NCBI GenBank assembly: GCA_003242685.1
Contig: QGVD01000030.1
Coordinates: forward strand, 1 to 39,197
Direction: 5' to 3'
DNA from: Pseudomonadota bacterium
Lineage (GTDB): Bacteria > Pseudomonadota > Gammaproteobacteria > Steroidobacterales > Steroidobacteraceae
DNA: 39,197 bases
Position numbers and translations under genes: made by a program. Positions 23,096-30,766 of the stretch are shown one piece after another (the stretch's first letter is position 1; each line of letters starts with the position of its first letter). The notes below the pieces were generated by a model. It was given only the letters and a program-made list of their open reading frames with translations, was not told where the DNA came from and searched no databases.

Positions 23096-25150
23096 CTACG
23101 GCGCGGGGTGGCTCAGGGAAGAGTCGCCTCGCAGTCCGGCAACCGGACTCCCGTCAGCCGCCATGCAGACGGCTCCGACGACCGGTGCCGGCACGACGAC
23201 CGCGGACGCTGCAGTGGACGTGCTCTCCGCGATCCACGCTTCGAGCGCCTCGACCGGCGTGCCCTCGATGTAGTGGCGCCAGAAGATCTCGATGTTGAAA
23301 AGCATCCACAGCCGGTAGTTGTGGTCGTCGGTGCCGGCCCAGTGCTCGTCGGCCAGCCGCTGCATCGCCTCGCGGCGGAAGATGCCCGCATCGACGAGGC
23401 GGCTCTCGTCGACGACACGCTGCATCATAGGCCGCAGCGCGCCGCGCAGCCACAGCGCCAGGGGAAAACTGAAACCCTGCTTCGGACGGTACGAGAGCTC
23501 GCGCGGCAGGTGACGCTCGGCCAGCCGGCGCAGGATGTACTTGCTGCGCCGGTTCCTCACCTTGAGATGCGGCGGCAGACGCATGGCGAAGGCCGCGATG
23601 CGCCGGTCGAGGAGCGGGCTGCGCAGCTCCAGGCTGTGTGCCATCGACATCTTGTCGGCGATCGTGAGCAGGTGATCGGCGAGCCGCGTCATGCAGTCGG
23701 CGTGCAGCATGCGATCGAGGTGAGATTCCGCGCAGCCGTCCGAGAAGTACCGCTCGAGCAGCTTCTCGCTCTCCGCGCGTCCGATCTCCCGCCACACGCT
23801 CTCGGTGAAGAGCGCCGCCTTGCGCGCATGGGGGAAGCGCAGGAAGGCTGCGCTCTGCGCATAGCGCTCCCAGCCGCGGAAGTCCGCCATCCGGTCGATC
23901 CAGCGCAGGCGGCTCGCGAGTGTGTTGTAGCCGAAGCTGTCGGGAACCAGACGGATCAGGCGTCTCAGCACCAGATGCCGGAGCGGGCGCGGCAGGTGTG
24001 AGTAGACTTCCGCGAGCTGCTGACCCCTGTAGCGGTCGTAGCCCGCGAAGAGCTCGTCGCCCCCGTCGCCGCCGAGCGCGACGGTGATCTCCCGTGCCGC
24101 GAGCTCGGAGACCACATAGACGCCGCATCCGAAGGGATCCACGGGCTCTTCCATCGCGGCGATCATGCGCGGCGCGAGTTGCGCCAGATCCGGCTCCACG
24201 ATGTGCTCGGTGTGGACCGTGCGGTAGCGTCGGGCGACCTGCCGGGCCCAGGGCAGCTCGCTGTGCTCGCCCTCGTGCACGCCGATGCTGAACGTGCGCA
24301 GCGGCGTTCCGCTCGCGCGGGCGGCGTACGCGACGACCAGACTCGAATCGATGCCGCCGGACAGAAATGCTCCGAGCGGCACCTCGCTCATCAGGTGCTC
24401 GCCGACGACCGTCGAGAGCAGCTCGTCGAGCTCCTCGAGGAGCTCGGGCTCGGAGCCCTGGAGCTTCGGCTCGTAGGCCGGCCGCCACAGTGTCCGCCGC
24501 GAGATGCCGCTCGCGGTGATGCGCAGCGCCGTCGCGGCCGGAAGCTTCGAGATGCCGCGGAAGAAGGTCGAATCCTCCGGCAGATAGCGCAGGCTCATGT
24601 AGTGCGAGAGCGCCTGCAGGTCGGGCGCGCGATCGACACCGGGAAGGGTGAGCAGGGCCTTGATCTCGGAGGCGAATGCCCAGCCGATGGCGCAGCGCGC
24701 GAAGTAGAGGGGCTTCTGACCCATCCAGTCGCGGGCGAGCGTCAGCGACCGGTCCGCACCGTCCCAGACGGCGAGCGCGAACATGCCCTCGAGCCGCCCG
24801 AGCGCCCCGGAGCCGCGCTGCTCCCAGGCGCGCAGAACCACCTCGGTGTCGCTGTCGGTCGTGAAGCGGGCGCCGGCCTCCTCGAGCTGCTTTCTTACCG
24901 CGCGGTAGTTGTAAATCTCGCCGTTGAACACCAGCGCCAGGCGTCCGCCCTGGCCGAGCATCGGCTGGTGCCCGTTGGCCACGTCGATGACGGCGAGACG
25001 GCGAACCCCGAGCGCAACGTCCCCGGTGACGTGAAAGCCGCTCTCGTCAGGACCCCGGTGGACGAACGCGGCTGCCATGCGCTCGATCCAGGGACGAAGC
25101 TCCCCGGGATCGCGTGGAGTGAGGGGAAGGATGCCGGCAATGCCACACAC
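23096..25150 (-). CDS. asnB: asparagine synthetase, glutamine-hydrolysing
   Basis: 684 aa, GTG start at 25150 followed directly by the Cys2 nucleophile of the class II glutaminase domain (MCGIAGI). This domain continues with RGPDESGF, NGEIYNY and SDTEVVL (to about residue 200). The synthetase domain has the ATP-pyrophosphatase loop LSGGIDSS (near 263), LGGDGGDELFAGYDRYRG (near 355) and KMSMAHSLELRSPLLD (near 500). It makes asparagine from aspartate, ATP and glutamine; close relatives act as amidotransferases in exopolysaccharide loci, so an amidated sugar or peptide is an alternative. The final ~45 residues (Ala/Val-rich) exceed the common core. It converges with the hydrolase gene, 20 bp apart. 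Role here uncertain; the fold is sure. Confidence 0.9.
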   Translation of the reverse strand: MCGIAGILPLTPRDPGELRPWIERMAAAFVHRGPDESGFHVTGDVALGVRRLAVIDVANGHQPMLGQGGRLALVFNGEIYNYRAVRKQLEEAGARFTTDSDTEVVLRAWEQRGSGALGRLEGMFALAVWDGADRSLTLARDWMGQKPLYFARCAIGWAFASEIKALLTLPGVDRAPDLQALSHYMSLRYLPEDSTFFRGISKLPAATALRITASGISRRTLWRPAYEPKLQGSEPELLEELDELLSTVVGEHLMSEVPLGAFLSGGIDSSLVVAYAARASGTPLRTFSIGVHEGEHSELPWARQVARRYRTVHTEHIVEPDLAQLAPRMIAAMEEPVDPFGCGVYVVSELAAREITVALGGDGGDELFAGYDRYRGQQLAEVYSHLPRPLRHLVLRRLIRLVPDSFGYNTLASRLRWIDRMADFRGWERYAQSAAFLRFPHARKAALFTESVWREIGRAESEKLLERYFSDGCAESHLDRMLHADCMTRLADHLLTIADKMSMAHSLELRSPLLDRRIAAFAMRLPPHLKVRNRRSKYILRRLAERHLPRELSYRPKQGFSFPLALWLRGALRPMMQRVVDESRLVDAGIFRREAMQRLADEHWAGTDDHNYRLWMLFNIEIFWRHYIEGTPVEALEAWIAESTSTAASAVVVPAPVVGAVCMAADGSPVAGLRGDSSLSHPAP

Positions 25151-25257
25151 GCCCGGTGGGCTTGCGAATCCCGTGCCAGCTCAGGCTTCACCTTGGTTCA
25201 TCATGTGCGATGCCGGGTCCCCGGTGCACCGGGGGCGGCGGGACAGTGGCGGGGACT

Positions 25258-25650
25258 TCAGCGCACCGCTTCGATGCAGATCAGCGGCCAGAGATAGCCG
25301 CTGCCGGCGCTGCGCCAGCCGCCTGCCGAGGGGTCGCACAGCGCCAGCATGTTGAGGTCGGCGTAGAGCACCCTGCTCGCCGTCCAGAGCCTCTGGAACG
25401 GGCCGTTCTCGCGGCGCGTATCGTGCGTGTGAAAGCTCACCCGGCAGCGCCCCTCGCAGTCGAAGCCCGAGAAGTACTGGCCGTCGAGCTGCCACCAGAT
25501 CCCGTCGAACACGGCGATCGGCGGCGAGTCCGGCGCGACGGATACGGCTGCGGCACTGAGCCACAGCGCTGGGAGCGGTCGTGTTTCGACGTCGTGGCCT
25601 ACGGTGGACCTGAAGCGCAGGCGAATCGTGTTCCCCGGTTGCTCCGTCAT
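25258..25650 (-). CDS. hypothetical protein
   Basis: 130 aa, family not recognised. No signal peptide or membrane segment. It looks globular and strand-rich, with many aromatics: IRLRFRSTVGHDV near the start, FDGIWWQLDGQYFSGFDCEG in the middle and GYLWPLICIE at the end. Three cysteines (about 68, 72 and 107) and CEGRC give a possible metal or disulfide pair. It lies 107 bp upstream of asnB on the same strand and 168 bp downstream of the cyclase stop; co-transcription is possible. The ATG has only a weak ribosome-binding site (GCGAGA). Reality is supported by amino-acid composition, which is unlike neighbouring Arg/Ala-rich antisense frames. Confidence 0.55.
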   Translation of the reverse strand: MTEQPGNTIRLRFRSTVGHDVETRPLPALWLSAAAVSVAPDSPPIAVFDGIWWQLDGQYFSGFDCEGRCRVSFHTHDTRRENGPFQRLWTASRVLYADLNMLALCDPSAGGWRSAGSGYLWPLICIEAVR

Positions 25651-25818
25651 TGTCTCGCGCCCGTGCGAGGGACAGCCTCACGAAACTGTCCAATGCGTCG
25701 CTTTTATCGCACCACTCTTCGCAGTGGCTGGCCGCGGGGAGCGCGCGGCGGGCAGTTCGGCCGGAGCAGGGGCGCCGGTGTCGGGAGCTCTTTCGCGGAC
25801 GGGCCGCGTACCGGAGAC

Positions 25819-26940
25819 TCAGCTCGCGATCTCGAGGCGCCTCTCGAGCGGGACGCAGTAGATGTCGATGGGTGCGGTGCGCCCGCGCAGCGTCATGGGC
25901 GGCAGCTCGAGCACGCCCAGCTCGACGCCGCGTGCATCGAGCAGGTCCTTCAAGGCGCGGGAGAAGAGGATCTCGCCCGCACGTGCCCGCTGGCACAGCC
26001 TCGAGGCGACGTTCACGGTGTCGCCGATGATCGTGTAGCTCATGTAGGCGGGCGAGCCGACGTTGCCCGCCACGACGTCGCCCGCGTGAATGCCGATCCC
26101 GAGCCCGGTTTCGATCTGATGGCGGTCCTTCCAGGCCTGCGCGAGCTGGCCGAAGCTCGCGAGCATCTCGCGGGCGGCACGGATCGCGCGCTCGGGCCCA
26201 TCGGGCTGCGGCATCGGTACGCCGAAGCCGACCATCAGGCAGTCGCCCGCCATGTGGAACACCGTGCCGTCGTGCCGGAAGGCGATCTCCGTGAGCAGTG
26301 AGAAGTACTCGTTGAGGAGCGGAACGACCGCGCTCGGCGAGAGCCGTTCGGAGATGCAGGTGAAGCCCCGCATGTCCGCGAACATCACCACCGCGTGAGT
26401 GCGCAGGTCGGGCTGGGTGACGAGCTGATCGCGCAGCTCCGCATCGGCAAGGATCTTGTCGGCGATGCGCGGCGAGACGTAACGGCGGAACATGCGCCGG
26501 ATCTGCTCGCGCTGCTCCTTCTCGGCCGTGAGCTGAGCGGCGGCGATCTTGCGTCGTGCGGCGCCCGTGCGAGCGAGCGTCTCGACGCGCGCACGGAACA
26601 CGTCCCGCCGCACGTGCGGAGTGACGAAGTCGTCCGCACCGGCGGCGAGCGCCGCCAGCCGCCGCTCGGATGAGCGGCTCATGGCCACCACCGGAACGAG
26701 CATCGTCGTGGGATGTTCCTTGACCGCCCGGCACATCTCCAGGCCGAGGGGACGCTCGCAGTCGGCGTCGACGAACACCAGGTCGGGGGAGAGCTCGTCG
26801 AGCCGGGCGATGAGCTCGGCGGCCGAAGAGACGGCATGAATGCGCAGCTCGACCCCGCCGACCGCGCGACCGAGCGCGCGCAGCAGGATCGAACAATCAC
26901 CCCCTACCACGATGCTCAGTCGTGGATTCTCGTCGGACAA
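25819..26940 (-). CDS. class III nucleotidyl cyclase with degenerate receiver domain
   Basis: 373 aa, unusual TTG start at 26940 (AAGGA and GAGAG upstream). Residues 1-125 are a response-regulator receiver: Asp58 (LVFVDAD) is retained, but the N-terminal acidic pair reads GGD and the conserved lysine is lost (FVTPHV in place of TKP). A coiled linker (about 128-175) leads to a class III cyclase domain (180-365). The metal aspartates are Asp189 (FADMRGF) and Asp233 (AGDCLMVGFG); transition-state residues are Asn310 and Arg314 (VNVASRL). The purine-specifying lysine, three residues before the GD glycine, is His229, opposite Thr303. It should make cAMP from ATP, but the pair is non-canonical. No partner kinase is nearby. 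Confidence 0.88.
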   Translation of the reverse strand: MSDENPRLSIVVGGDCSILLRALGRAVGGVELRIHAVSSAAELIARLDELSPDLVFVDADCERPLGLEMCRAVKEHPTTMLVPVVAMSRSSERRLAALAAGADDFVTPHVRRDVFRARVETLARTGAARRKIAAAQLTAEKEQREQIRRMFRRYVSPRIADKILADAELRDQLVTQPDLRTHAVVMFADMRGFTCISERLSPSAVVPLLNEYFSLLTEIAFRHDGTVFHMAGDCLMVGFGVPMPQPDGPERAIRAAREMLASFGQLAQAWKDRHQIETGLGIGIHAGDVVAGNVGSPAYMSYTIIGDTVNVASRLCQRARAGEILFSRALKDLLDARGVELGVLELPPMTLRGRTAPIDIYCVPLERRLEIAS

Positions 26941-26973
26941 GATCTCTCTATCCTTGTTGGTCTTGTTTGCGGC

Positions 26974-26979
26974 ATCTTA
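26974..26979 (-). promoter_or_regulatory. possible -10 element of cyclase gene
   Basis: TAAGAT on the minus strand lies 33 bases before the TTG start, in an AT-richer patch of the 160-bp gap 26941-27100. It has no good -35 match. Confidence 0.3.
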
Positions 26980-27100
26980 TCATCCGCGGCGCACGCTCCG
27001 TTCCCTATCTGCAGCCGCGATTGAGTTCGAGTCTGCGCCAAGCGGAGACGCTCGCGCGACCCGGCCGTGCTTCGAAGCCTCGCACGGCAGCCCGCCGGTG

Positions 27101-27937
27101 TCACCCGCTTTCCGGAGCGGGGCGCACGACGTAGCCGCCGGACTTCTCGTCGCGCTCGAGCGTGAGGAGCTTGCGCGCGGCCGCTTCCTCGAGCAGCGCG
27201 TTGAAGGACTTGAAGCCGTAGTAGCTCTCGCTGAAGCCCGGGCGGCGGCGCTTGAGCGTCTGCTTGATCATCGAGCCCCAGATCTTCCCGTCTTCGCCGC
27301 GCTCGGCCATCAGCGCATCGAGCGTCGAGAGCACGAGATCGAAGGCCTCGTGCTGCCTGTCCTCCTCCTTGTGCTTGTCTTCTTCCCTGCGCTCCGCGAC
27401 AGGCTCCGCGGCCGGTGCCGACGCGGCCGACTTCTTCCGCGCCGTGCGCCGCGGCTTCTGCTCGCGCACGAGATCGTCGTAGTAGATGAACTCGTCGCAG
27501 TTCGCGATGAGGAGGTCCGACGTCGAGTTCTTCACACCGACGCCGATGACGCCCTTGTTGTTCTCGCGGAGCTTGCTCACGAGAGGGGAGAAGTCCGAAT
27601 CGCCGCTGATGATCACGAAGGTGTCGACGTGCGGCTTGGTGTAGCAGAGGTCGAGCGCGTCGACGACCATGCGGATGTCCGCGGAGTTCTTGCCGGACTG
27701 CTTCACGTGCGGGATCTCGATCAGCTCGAAGCCCGCCTGATGCATCGCCGCCCGGGCGTCGCGATAGCGCTCCCAGTCGCAGTAGGCCTTCTTGACGACG
27801 ATGGAGCCCTTGAGCAGGAGCCTCTCGAGCACGCGGTTGATGTCGAACTGCGAATAGCGCGCGTCGCGCACGCCGATCGCGATGTTCTCGAAGTCGCAGA
27901 AGAGTGCGAGGTTGGCGTCGTCTGAGCGGGGCGGCAT
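27101..27937 (-). CDS. NYN domain (PIN-like) protein with C-terminal OST-HTH/LOTUS domain
   Basis: 278 aa. The N-terminal NYN/LabA-DUF88 domain (about 8-158) is a putative metal-dependent ribonuclease: acidic residues Asp15 and Glu17 in FCDFENIAIG, Asp87 in GKNSADIRMVVDA, and Asp113/Asp115 in SGDSDFSPLV, all in place for the PIN-like active site. A basic and then Glu/Lys-rich charged linker (about 160-196) leads to a LOTUS/OST-HTH domain (about 197-275: DLVLSTLDALMAERGEDGKI, then SMIKQTLKRRRPGFSESYYG and FKSFNALLEEA), which binds RNA. The pair suggests a nuclease that selects structured or tRNA-like RNA. It lies downstream of the cyclase and upstream of curA-type and DUF72 genes on the same strand; no toxin-antitoxin partner is adjacent. 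Confidence 0.9.
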   Translation of the reverse strand: MPPRSDDANLALFCDFENIAIGVRDARYSQFDINRVLERLLLKGSIVVKKAYCDWERYRDARAAMHQAGFELIEIPHVKQSGKNSADIRMVVDALDLCYTKPHVDTFVIISGDSDFSPLVSKLRENNKGVIGVGVKNSTSDLLIANCDEFIYYDDLVREQKPRRTARKKSAASAPAAEPVAERREEDKHKEEDRQHEAFDLVLSTLDALMAERGEDGKIWGSMIKQTLKRRRPGFSESYYGFKSFNALLEEAAARKLLTLERDEKSGGYVVRPAPESG

Positions 27938-27977
27938 GTGTGCTCCGCGCCTCCCGGGATGATGCGCGATGATAGCC

Positions 27978-29012
27978 CTACGCGCTCACCCGCACGACCA
28001 CCTTGCCGAAGTTCCGCCCTTCGAGCATTCCGATGAGCGCAGCGGGCGCGTTCTCGAGCCCCTCGATCAGGTGCTCGCGCGTCTTCACGCGTCCCTGCGC
28101 CACCCAGGCGCTCATCTCGCGATAGAACTCGGGGAAGCGCCCGCCGTGGTCCGTGATGAGAAAGCCCTGGAGGCGGATGCGGCGCGTCAGCACGTCGCGC
28201 AGGAGGAGGGGACGACGGTCCGGCCCGTCCGGCAGACGCTCGGCGTTGTACTGTGCGATGAGCCCGCACACCGGCACCCGGGCGTGCACGTTGAGCAGAG
28301 GGAAGACTGCGTCGAACACGGCGCCGCCGACGTTCTCGAAGTACACGTCGATCCCCTTCGGGCAGGCCGCTGCGAGCTGCTGCGGGAAATCGGGCGCGCG
28401 ATGATCGATGCACGCGTCGAACCCGAGCTCCTCCACGGCGAAGCGGCACTTCTCGGGTCCTCCTGCGACACCGACCACCCGGCATCCGTCGATCTTCGCG
28501 ATCTGTCCCACCACGGAGCCCACGGCGCCGGTCGCCGCGGCGACCACTACCGTCTCGCCGGCGCGCGGCGTGCCGATGTCGCGCAGTCCGACATACGCGG
28601 TGAAGCCGGGCATGCCGAGCACCCCGAGGGCGTAAGAAGGACGCGTCATCGCCGGGTCGAGACGCGTGATCTGGTCCGCGGAAGCGAGCGAGTAGTCCTG
28701 CCAGCCGGGATAGGCGAGCACGAGCTCACCGCCCCGGTAATCGGGATGGCGTGAGACCTCCACCCGGCACACGGCGCCGCCCACCATCACACCACCGATG
28801 GGAACCGGAGGCGCGTACGAGGGACCCTCGCTCATGCGGCCGCGCATGTAGGGATCGATCGAGAGATAGAGAGTGCGCAGCAGGAGCTGCCCCTCCGGGG
28901 GCTCGGGAGCGGGATGCTCCTCGAGGCGGAAATTCCCGGGAACCGGAGCGCCTCTGGGGCGCGAAGCCAGCACGATCCGCCGATTCACCCGCTGACTCTG
29001 TGTACCCGACAT
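27978..29012 (-). CDS. NADP-dependent oxidoreductase, CurA/leukotriene B4 12-hydroxydehydrogenase type
   Basis: 344 aa; ATG at 29012 with a strong GAGGAGG 9 bases upstream; the longer in-frame frame crosses DUF72 and is not used. A zinc-free medium-chain reductase: RPRGAPVPGNFRLEE near 18, YLSIDPYMRGRM (near 49) as the family signature, AAATGAVGSVVGQIAKIDGCRVVG (nucleotide-binding, split near 148), and YFENVGG near 240. Relatives reduce double bonds of enones, such as curcumin or 2-alkenals, with NADPH in the cytoplasm. It follows the NYN gene by 40 bp and lies 5 bp after the DUF72 stop, so it is probably part of a four-gene minus-strand unit. The substrate is unknown. Confidence 0.9.
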   Translation of the reverse strand: MSGTQSQRVNRRIVLASRPRGAPVPGNFRLEEHPAPEPPEGQLLLRTLYLSIDPYMRGRMSEGPSYAPPVPIGGVMVGGAVCRVEVSRHPDYRGGELVLAYPGWQDYSLASADQITRLDPAMTRPSYALGVLGMPGFTAYVGLRDIGTPRAGETVVVAAATGAVGSVVGQIAKIDGCRVVGVAGGPEKCRFAVEELGFDACIDHRAPDFPQQLAAACPKGIDVYFENVGGAVFDAVFPLLNVHARVPVCGLIAQYNAERLPDGPDRRPLLLRDVLTRRIRLQGFLITDHGGRFPEFYREMSAWVAQGRVKTREHLIEGLENAPAALIGMLEGRNFGKVVVRVSA

Positions 29013-29017
29013 GACGT

Positions 29018-29842
29018 CTACCTCCTCGTCGTTCGCTCTCGCGCGGCGCGCTCGGGATCGTCCGCGAGCAGCGACCGCAGCGTGAGCGCGTTCCGCACGG
29101 CGTGCGCGTCCCGGTCGTTGTCGAAGTACACGTACGCCGGGCGCTCTGCGGCGGCCTCGCGCAGCCAGGCGGTCCACGAGCGGAGCTGCGTGCGCGGATA
29201 ACTGCCTGCGTAGCGTGCACCGTATCCGTGCAGCCGCACGTAGACGATTCTGCCCGTGATGCGCCGCGGATGCGCGGGCAGCAGATCGTGCACGCACAGA
29301 TTCACGTCGTGCTCCTCGAGGAGCGCGAAGATCCGCTCGTCGAGCCAGCTCGGATCGCGGAACTCGATCACGTGCTCGATGCCGGCCGGCAGAGCACGGC
29401 AGAAGGCATCGAGTCTCTTCTCGTCGGCTCGCCAGCGAGGCGGAAGCTGATAGAGCACAGGACCGAGATGCTCACCGAGTCTCCGCGCGCGCTCGATGAG
29501 GCGTGCGAGCGGTTCCGCGGGATCCTTCAGCTTCTTCATGTGCGTGAGGAAGCGGCTCGCCTTCACGGCGTAGACGAACCCCGGAGGCGCCTGCTCACGC
29601 CACGCGTCGAAGGTGTCCGCTTCGGGCAGGCGGTAGAACGTGCTGTTGATCTCGACGGTGTCGAACGTGCGGCTGTAGTGCTCGAACCAGCGGTCGGGCG
29701 CGAGCTGCGGCGGGTAGAAGACGCCGCGCCAGTGGCGGTAGATCCAGCCGGATGTGCCTACGCGAACGTGCGGCAGGAGACGGGATCGCCGGACGTGCGC
29801 CGGCCGTGATGCCCGATGTGAGGGCGGGGCGCTCAGGCCCAC
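29018..29842 (-). CDS. DUF72 domain protein
   Basis: 274 aa. GTG at 29842 is the only usable start before the conserved part; it overlaps the stop of the upstream small gene by 10 bases. DUF72 (UPF0759) signature: RVGTSGWIYRHWRGVFYPP (near 27), FDTVEINSTFYRLPE (near 60), YAVKASRFLTHMKKLKDP (near 91), LYQLPPRW (near 130) and IEFRDPSWL (near 155), then VYVRLHGYGARYAGSY and VYFDNDRDAHAVRNA (near 240). The fold is a TIM barrel of unproven activity, often suspected of nucleic acid or sugar-phosphate chemistry. The first 25 residues are Arg-rich and probably not part of the barrel. Cytoplasmic. Function not established. Confidence 0.9.
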   Translation of the reverse strand: MGLSAPPSHRASRPAHVRRSRLLPHVRVGTSGWIYRHWRGVFYPPQLAPDRWFEHYSRTFDTVEINSTFYRLPEADTFDAWREQAPPGFVYAVKASRFLTHMKKLKDPAEPLARLIERARRLGEHLGPVLYQLPPRWRADEKRLDAFCRALPAGIEHVIEFRDPSWLDERIFALLEEHDVNLCVHDLLPAHPRRITGRIVYVRLHGYGARYAGSYPRTQLRSWTAWLREAAAERPAYVYFDNDRDAHAVRNALTLRSLLADDPERAARERTTRR

Positions 29843-30078
29843 TCGCGCGCGGCGCAGACCAGGGTCGGATCGTCGTCGCGACTGCGCGAGCTCAGGCTCA
29901 TCGAAAGCTCGATCTCCCGCAGCCAGTCGAGCAGCCGCAGCGCTTCCTGCAGCGGCAGATCGAGCGCGAGCGACGCGTGCTCCCTGTCCTGAACGGTGAT
30001 GCGGACGTGGCCCGAATCCGCCGGTCCGCGGGCTGGCACGATCTCGGCGTCGGTTACACGGCAGGTGAGAGTCTTCAT
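29833..30078 (-). CDS. small hypothetical protein
   Basis: 81 aa; ATG at 30078 with GAGGA 6 bases upstream. No signal peptide and no named family. It has a strand-helix pattern: TLTCRVTDAEIVPARG, then HVRITVQDREHASLALDLP and a helix LQEALRLLDWLREIELSMSL, followed by a short acidic end. Its stop overlaps the DUF72 GTG by 10 bases, so the two are probably translated together. It is divergent from the hypothetical gene at 30201 across a 122-bp gap without a clear promoter. It may be an accessory or regulatory protein of DUF72; this is only suggested by coupling. Confidence 0.6.
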   Translation of the reverse strand: MKTLTCRVTDAEIVPARGPADSGHVRITVQDREHASLALDLPLQEALRLLDWLREIELSMSLSSRSRDDDPTLVCAAREWA

Positions 30079-30200
30079 TGCTGTTCCTCGTGCGCGGTCC
30101 TGTTCAGGCATTTCGAGTGATATGAGGCCCGAGCTGAACCACGGCTGAATCGGTACGAAAATTGCGCCTCCTCCCGCACAGCCACCATGCAGGGAAAGCC

Positions 30201-30560
30201 ATGGGCGATGTCATCCATGTGGCGTTCGGGATCGAACGCGAATGGGAGCGGGCCCGCGAGCATGCCATCGACGGCCTGGTGACCATCGGCGCGCTGTTCG
30301 GCGACGACGAGGCGCTGATGCGCGCCAAGGCCGAATGCGTCTATCAGCTCCTGCGCAGGATCGTCGAGGACATGCCGCCGCTGCAGATCACGACCGCGCT
30401 GCCCGACGATCTCTCGGAAGGACAGCTCGCGCTCGTCACCGACGCACTCAAGAGCGCAGCGCACAAGGGTATTCAGGTCGCGATGATGCATTCCGTCGAA
30501 GCGCTCATGAACTCGATCTACGACCTGTGCACCTCGAAGCTGCAGCAGCCGGAGCTCTGA
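30201..30560 (+). CDS. hypothetical protein, helical
   Basis: 119 aa; ATG at 30201 with AGGGAAAG 3-9 bases upstream; an earlier in-frame ATG at 30162 lacks conserved-looking sequence. It is a largely helical soluble protein: VIHVAFGIEREWERAREHAI, DDEALMRAKAECVYQLLRRIV and LKSAAHKGIQVAMMHSVEAL are amphipathic helices. Two cysteines lie far apart, no metal site is evident. No family recognised. It stands alone on the plus strand between the DUF72 group and a convergent exported gene. Confidence 0.6.
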   Translation: MGDVIHVAFGIEREWERAREHAIDGLVTIGALFGDDEALMRAKAECVYQLLRRIVEDMPPLQITTALPDDLSEGQLALVTDALKSAAHKGIQVAMMHSVEALMNSIYDLCTSKLQQPEL

Positions 30561-30644
30561 CGTTTCCCGTCGCGTGACATCCCGCCCGCAAGCGTCGTCG
30601 CGCCGGAGTGCCGGGGCGTCGTGGATCGCGCTTGACAGAAGCTT

Positions 30645-30677
30645 GCACCGCACGCCCGCCTCCGGGCTGTGCGGTGC
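30645..30677. terminator. stable hairpin in convergent gap, possible bidirectional terminator
   Basis: GCACCGCAC plus GCCC pair with GGGC plus GTGCGGTGC: 13 base pairs with a single bulged base and a 6-base loop. It lies in the 206-bp gap between two convergent genes (30560 and 30767), so it could end transcription from both sides. No T-tract follows on either strand, so it is not a typical intrinsic terminator. Confidence 0.45.
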
Positions 30678-30766
30678 TGCACGGATTCGCTTCGCGAGTC
30701 CGCGGCGATGCGGGCGGAGCACTCCACAGGCCGCGGTCGCGTCGTGCCGGAATCAGCCGGCGTGCT

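Noticed and set aside
30632..30637. perfect -35-like TTGACA
   Set aside because: No -10-like hexamer at 16-18 bases; the region there is GC-only and forms the hairpin.
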